Positions 63,220 to 64,000 of a DNA stretch of 64,000 nucleotides are shown here, in pieces (position 1 is the stretch's first letter; each line of letters opens with the position of its first letter). The stretch comes from Arthrobacter agilis. Lineage in GTDB: Bacteria; Actinomycetota; Actinomycetes; Actinomycetales; Micrococcaceae. The stretch covers positions 372,001 to 436,000 of the forward strand of contig NZ_NFSC01000031.1 in assembly GCF_002157505.1 (NCBI RefSeq), in the 5' to 3' direction. Position numbers and translations under genes: made by a program. The notes under the pieces are model-generated. The model was not told the origin of the DNA. It made no database searches and was given only the letters and a program-made list of their open reading frames with translations.

Positions 63220-64000
63220 ATGGCACTGACAATCTCCTACCCCGCGGACCTTCCCGTCTCGGAACGCCGGGCAGACATCATGGCTGCCATCGCAGCGAAC
63301 CAGGTCACCATCATCGCCGGCGAGACCGGGTCGGGGAAGACGACCCAGATCCCCAAGATGTGCCTCGAACTCGGCCTGGCGGAGCACGGGCTGATCGGCC
63401 ATACCCAGCCACGGCGGCTCGCGGCCCGCACTGTCGCCGAGCGTATCGCCGAGGAGCTGCAGGTGGACCTCGGCGAGGAGGTCGGCTACCAGGTCCGCTT
63501 CACCGGGTCGGTGGGGCGCCGGACGAAGATCAAGCTGATGACCGACGGCATCCTGCTCGCCGAGATCCAGCACGATCGGATGCTGCGCAAGTACAGCACC
63601 ATCATCATCGACGAGGCCCACGAGCGCAGCCTCAACATCGACTTCATCCTCGGCTACCTCCGGCGCATCCTGCCCGAGCGGCCCGACCTCAAGGTCATCA
63701 TCACCTCGGCCACCATCGACCCGGAGCGCTTCGCCGCCCACTTCGCCGCCGATGCCGCCGTCGAGGACACCTCCCCTGCACCCATCATCGAGGTCTCCGG
63801 ACGCACCTACCCGGTCGAGATCCGGTACCGCCCGCTCGACCAGCCGCCGGGCGGACTCGACGACGGCGACGGCGGCGCGGACAGTGAACTGGAGGAGGAG
63901 CGAGACCCGCTCGACGCCGTGTGCGACGCCGTGGACGAACTCTCGCTCGAGGCCCCCGGGGACATCCTCGTGTTCTTCTCCGGCGAGCGCGAGATCCGTG
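63220..64000 (+). CDS. hrpA: HrpA-type DEAH-box RNA helicase, N-terminal part (runs off the window)
   Basis: The first 260 residues of an ATP-dependent RNA helicase. Walker [14 protein letters not shown] at 34-46, motif Ia TQPRRLAA, Walker B/motif II DEAHERS at about 137-143 and motif III TSATID at about 166 are in order, as is the [12 protein letters not shown] strand of HrpA. An acidic insert ([17 protein letters not shown]) precedes FFSGEREIR at the edge, where E. coli HrpA has FMSGEREIR. Full-length members are about 1,300 residues. HrpA resolves stalled ribosomes and processes mRNA in E. coli. It begins just after a TAGACT box. Confidence 0.93.
   Translation, partial: MALTISYPADLPVSERRADIMAAIAANQVTIIAGETGSGKTTQIPKMCLELGLAEHGLIGHTQPRRLAARTVAERIAEELQVDLGEEVGYQVRFTGSVGRRTKIKLMTDGILLAEIQHDRMLRKYSTIIIDEAHERSLNIDFILGYLRRILPERPDLKVIITSATIDPERFAAHFAADAAVEDTSPAPIIEVSGRTYPVEIRYRPLDQPPGGLDDGDGGADSELEEERDPLDAVCDAVDELSLEAPGDILVFFSGEREIR

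Overview
This is about 64 kb of chromosome from a high-GC actinobacterium (roughly two-thirds G+C by eye). The best guess is an Arthrobacter-like member of the Micrococcaceae. The evidence is the actinobacterial gene content (clpS-DUF2017, NucS, DUF3039, DUF2550, a Rho with a long inserted N-terminal region), frequent GTG starts, and a gene order from argS to nucS that resembles the Mycobacterium tuberculosis block argS-lysA-hom-thrC-thrB-rho-prfA-prmC-tsaC-wecA-atpI-atpBEFHAGDC-DUF2550. No plasmid, phage, insertion-sequence or CRISPR signature was seen. Both window edges cut genes: a DnaQ-type exonuclease on the left and an HrpA-type helicase on the right.

Layout. 0-6.8 kb: a reverse-strand run (murI, a beta-lactamase-fold hydrolase, rph, rdgB, a DedA membrane protein, a GNAT acetyltransferase) with clpS-DUF2017 upstream. 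6.9-8.9 kb: the NAD salvage pair pncB-pncA, ended by a strong terminator. 9-12.4 kb: an SF2 helicase, an unusually short MFS transporter and DUF3039. 12.5-15.7 kb: an accessory patch with a C-rich DUF222/HNH gene and a lower-GC pair of secreted proteins (PKD protein and DUF6318-like lipoprotein). 15.9-25.1 kb: an ABC-2 exporter, an Old Yellow Enzyme, a thioredoxin/TPR protein, an unknown membrane protein, an AI-2E transporter, an alpha/beta hydrolase and a small Cys protein. 25.2-27.7 kb: nucS, nagA, DUF2550. 27.7-35.7 kb: the complete F1Fo ATP synthase operon with two small accessory membrane genes. 35.9-42.9 kb: an envelope-glycan module (WecA-like transferase, CapD/PglF-type dehydratase, two family-2 glycosyltransferases, an epimerase) interleaved with translation genes (tsaC, prmC, prfA). 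45-54.2 kb: rho, thrB, thrC, hom, lysA, argS. 54.4-57.4 kb: a three-gene flavin electron-transfer cassette (FMN-binding lipoprotein, ApbE, and an RnfD/NqrB-like membrane domain fused to a ferredoxin-reductase domain). 57.5 kb: tRNA-Arg(CCG). 57.7-62.0 kb: a DUF4129/MoxR/DUF58 membrane-ATPase cluster. 62.1-63.2 kb: a WYL regulator. 63.2 kb to the end: HrpA.

Three patterns cut across gene boundaries. First, at least eleven transcription-unit starts have a TAnnnT -10 box (often TAGACT) only 5-7 bases before the start codon, which points to widespread leaderless transcription. Second, in-frame minisatellites with units of 12, 15 or 24 bp have expanded in several unrelated genes, in disordered tails or linkers. 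Third, the conserved tsaC-wecA junction and the prmC-tsaC junction carry extra envelope-glycan genes. The flavin cassette at 54.4-57.4 kb and the Q/N-rich Rho insertion are the most interesting protein-level observations.
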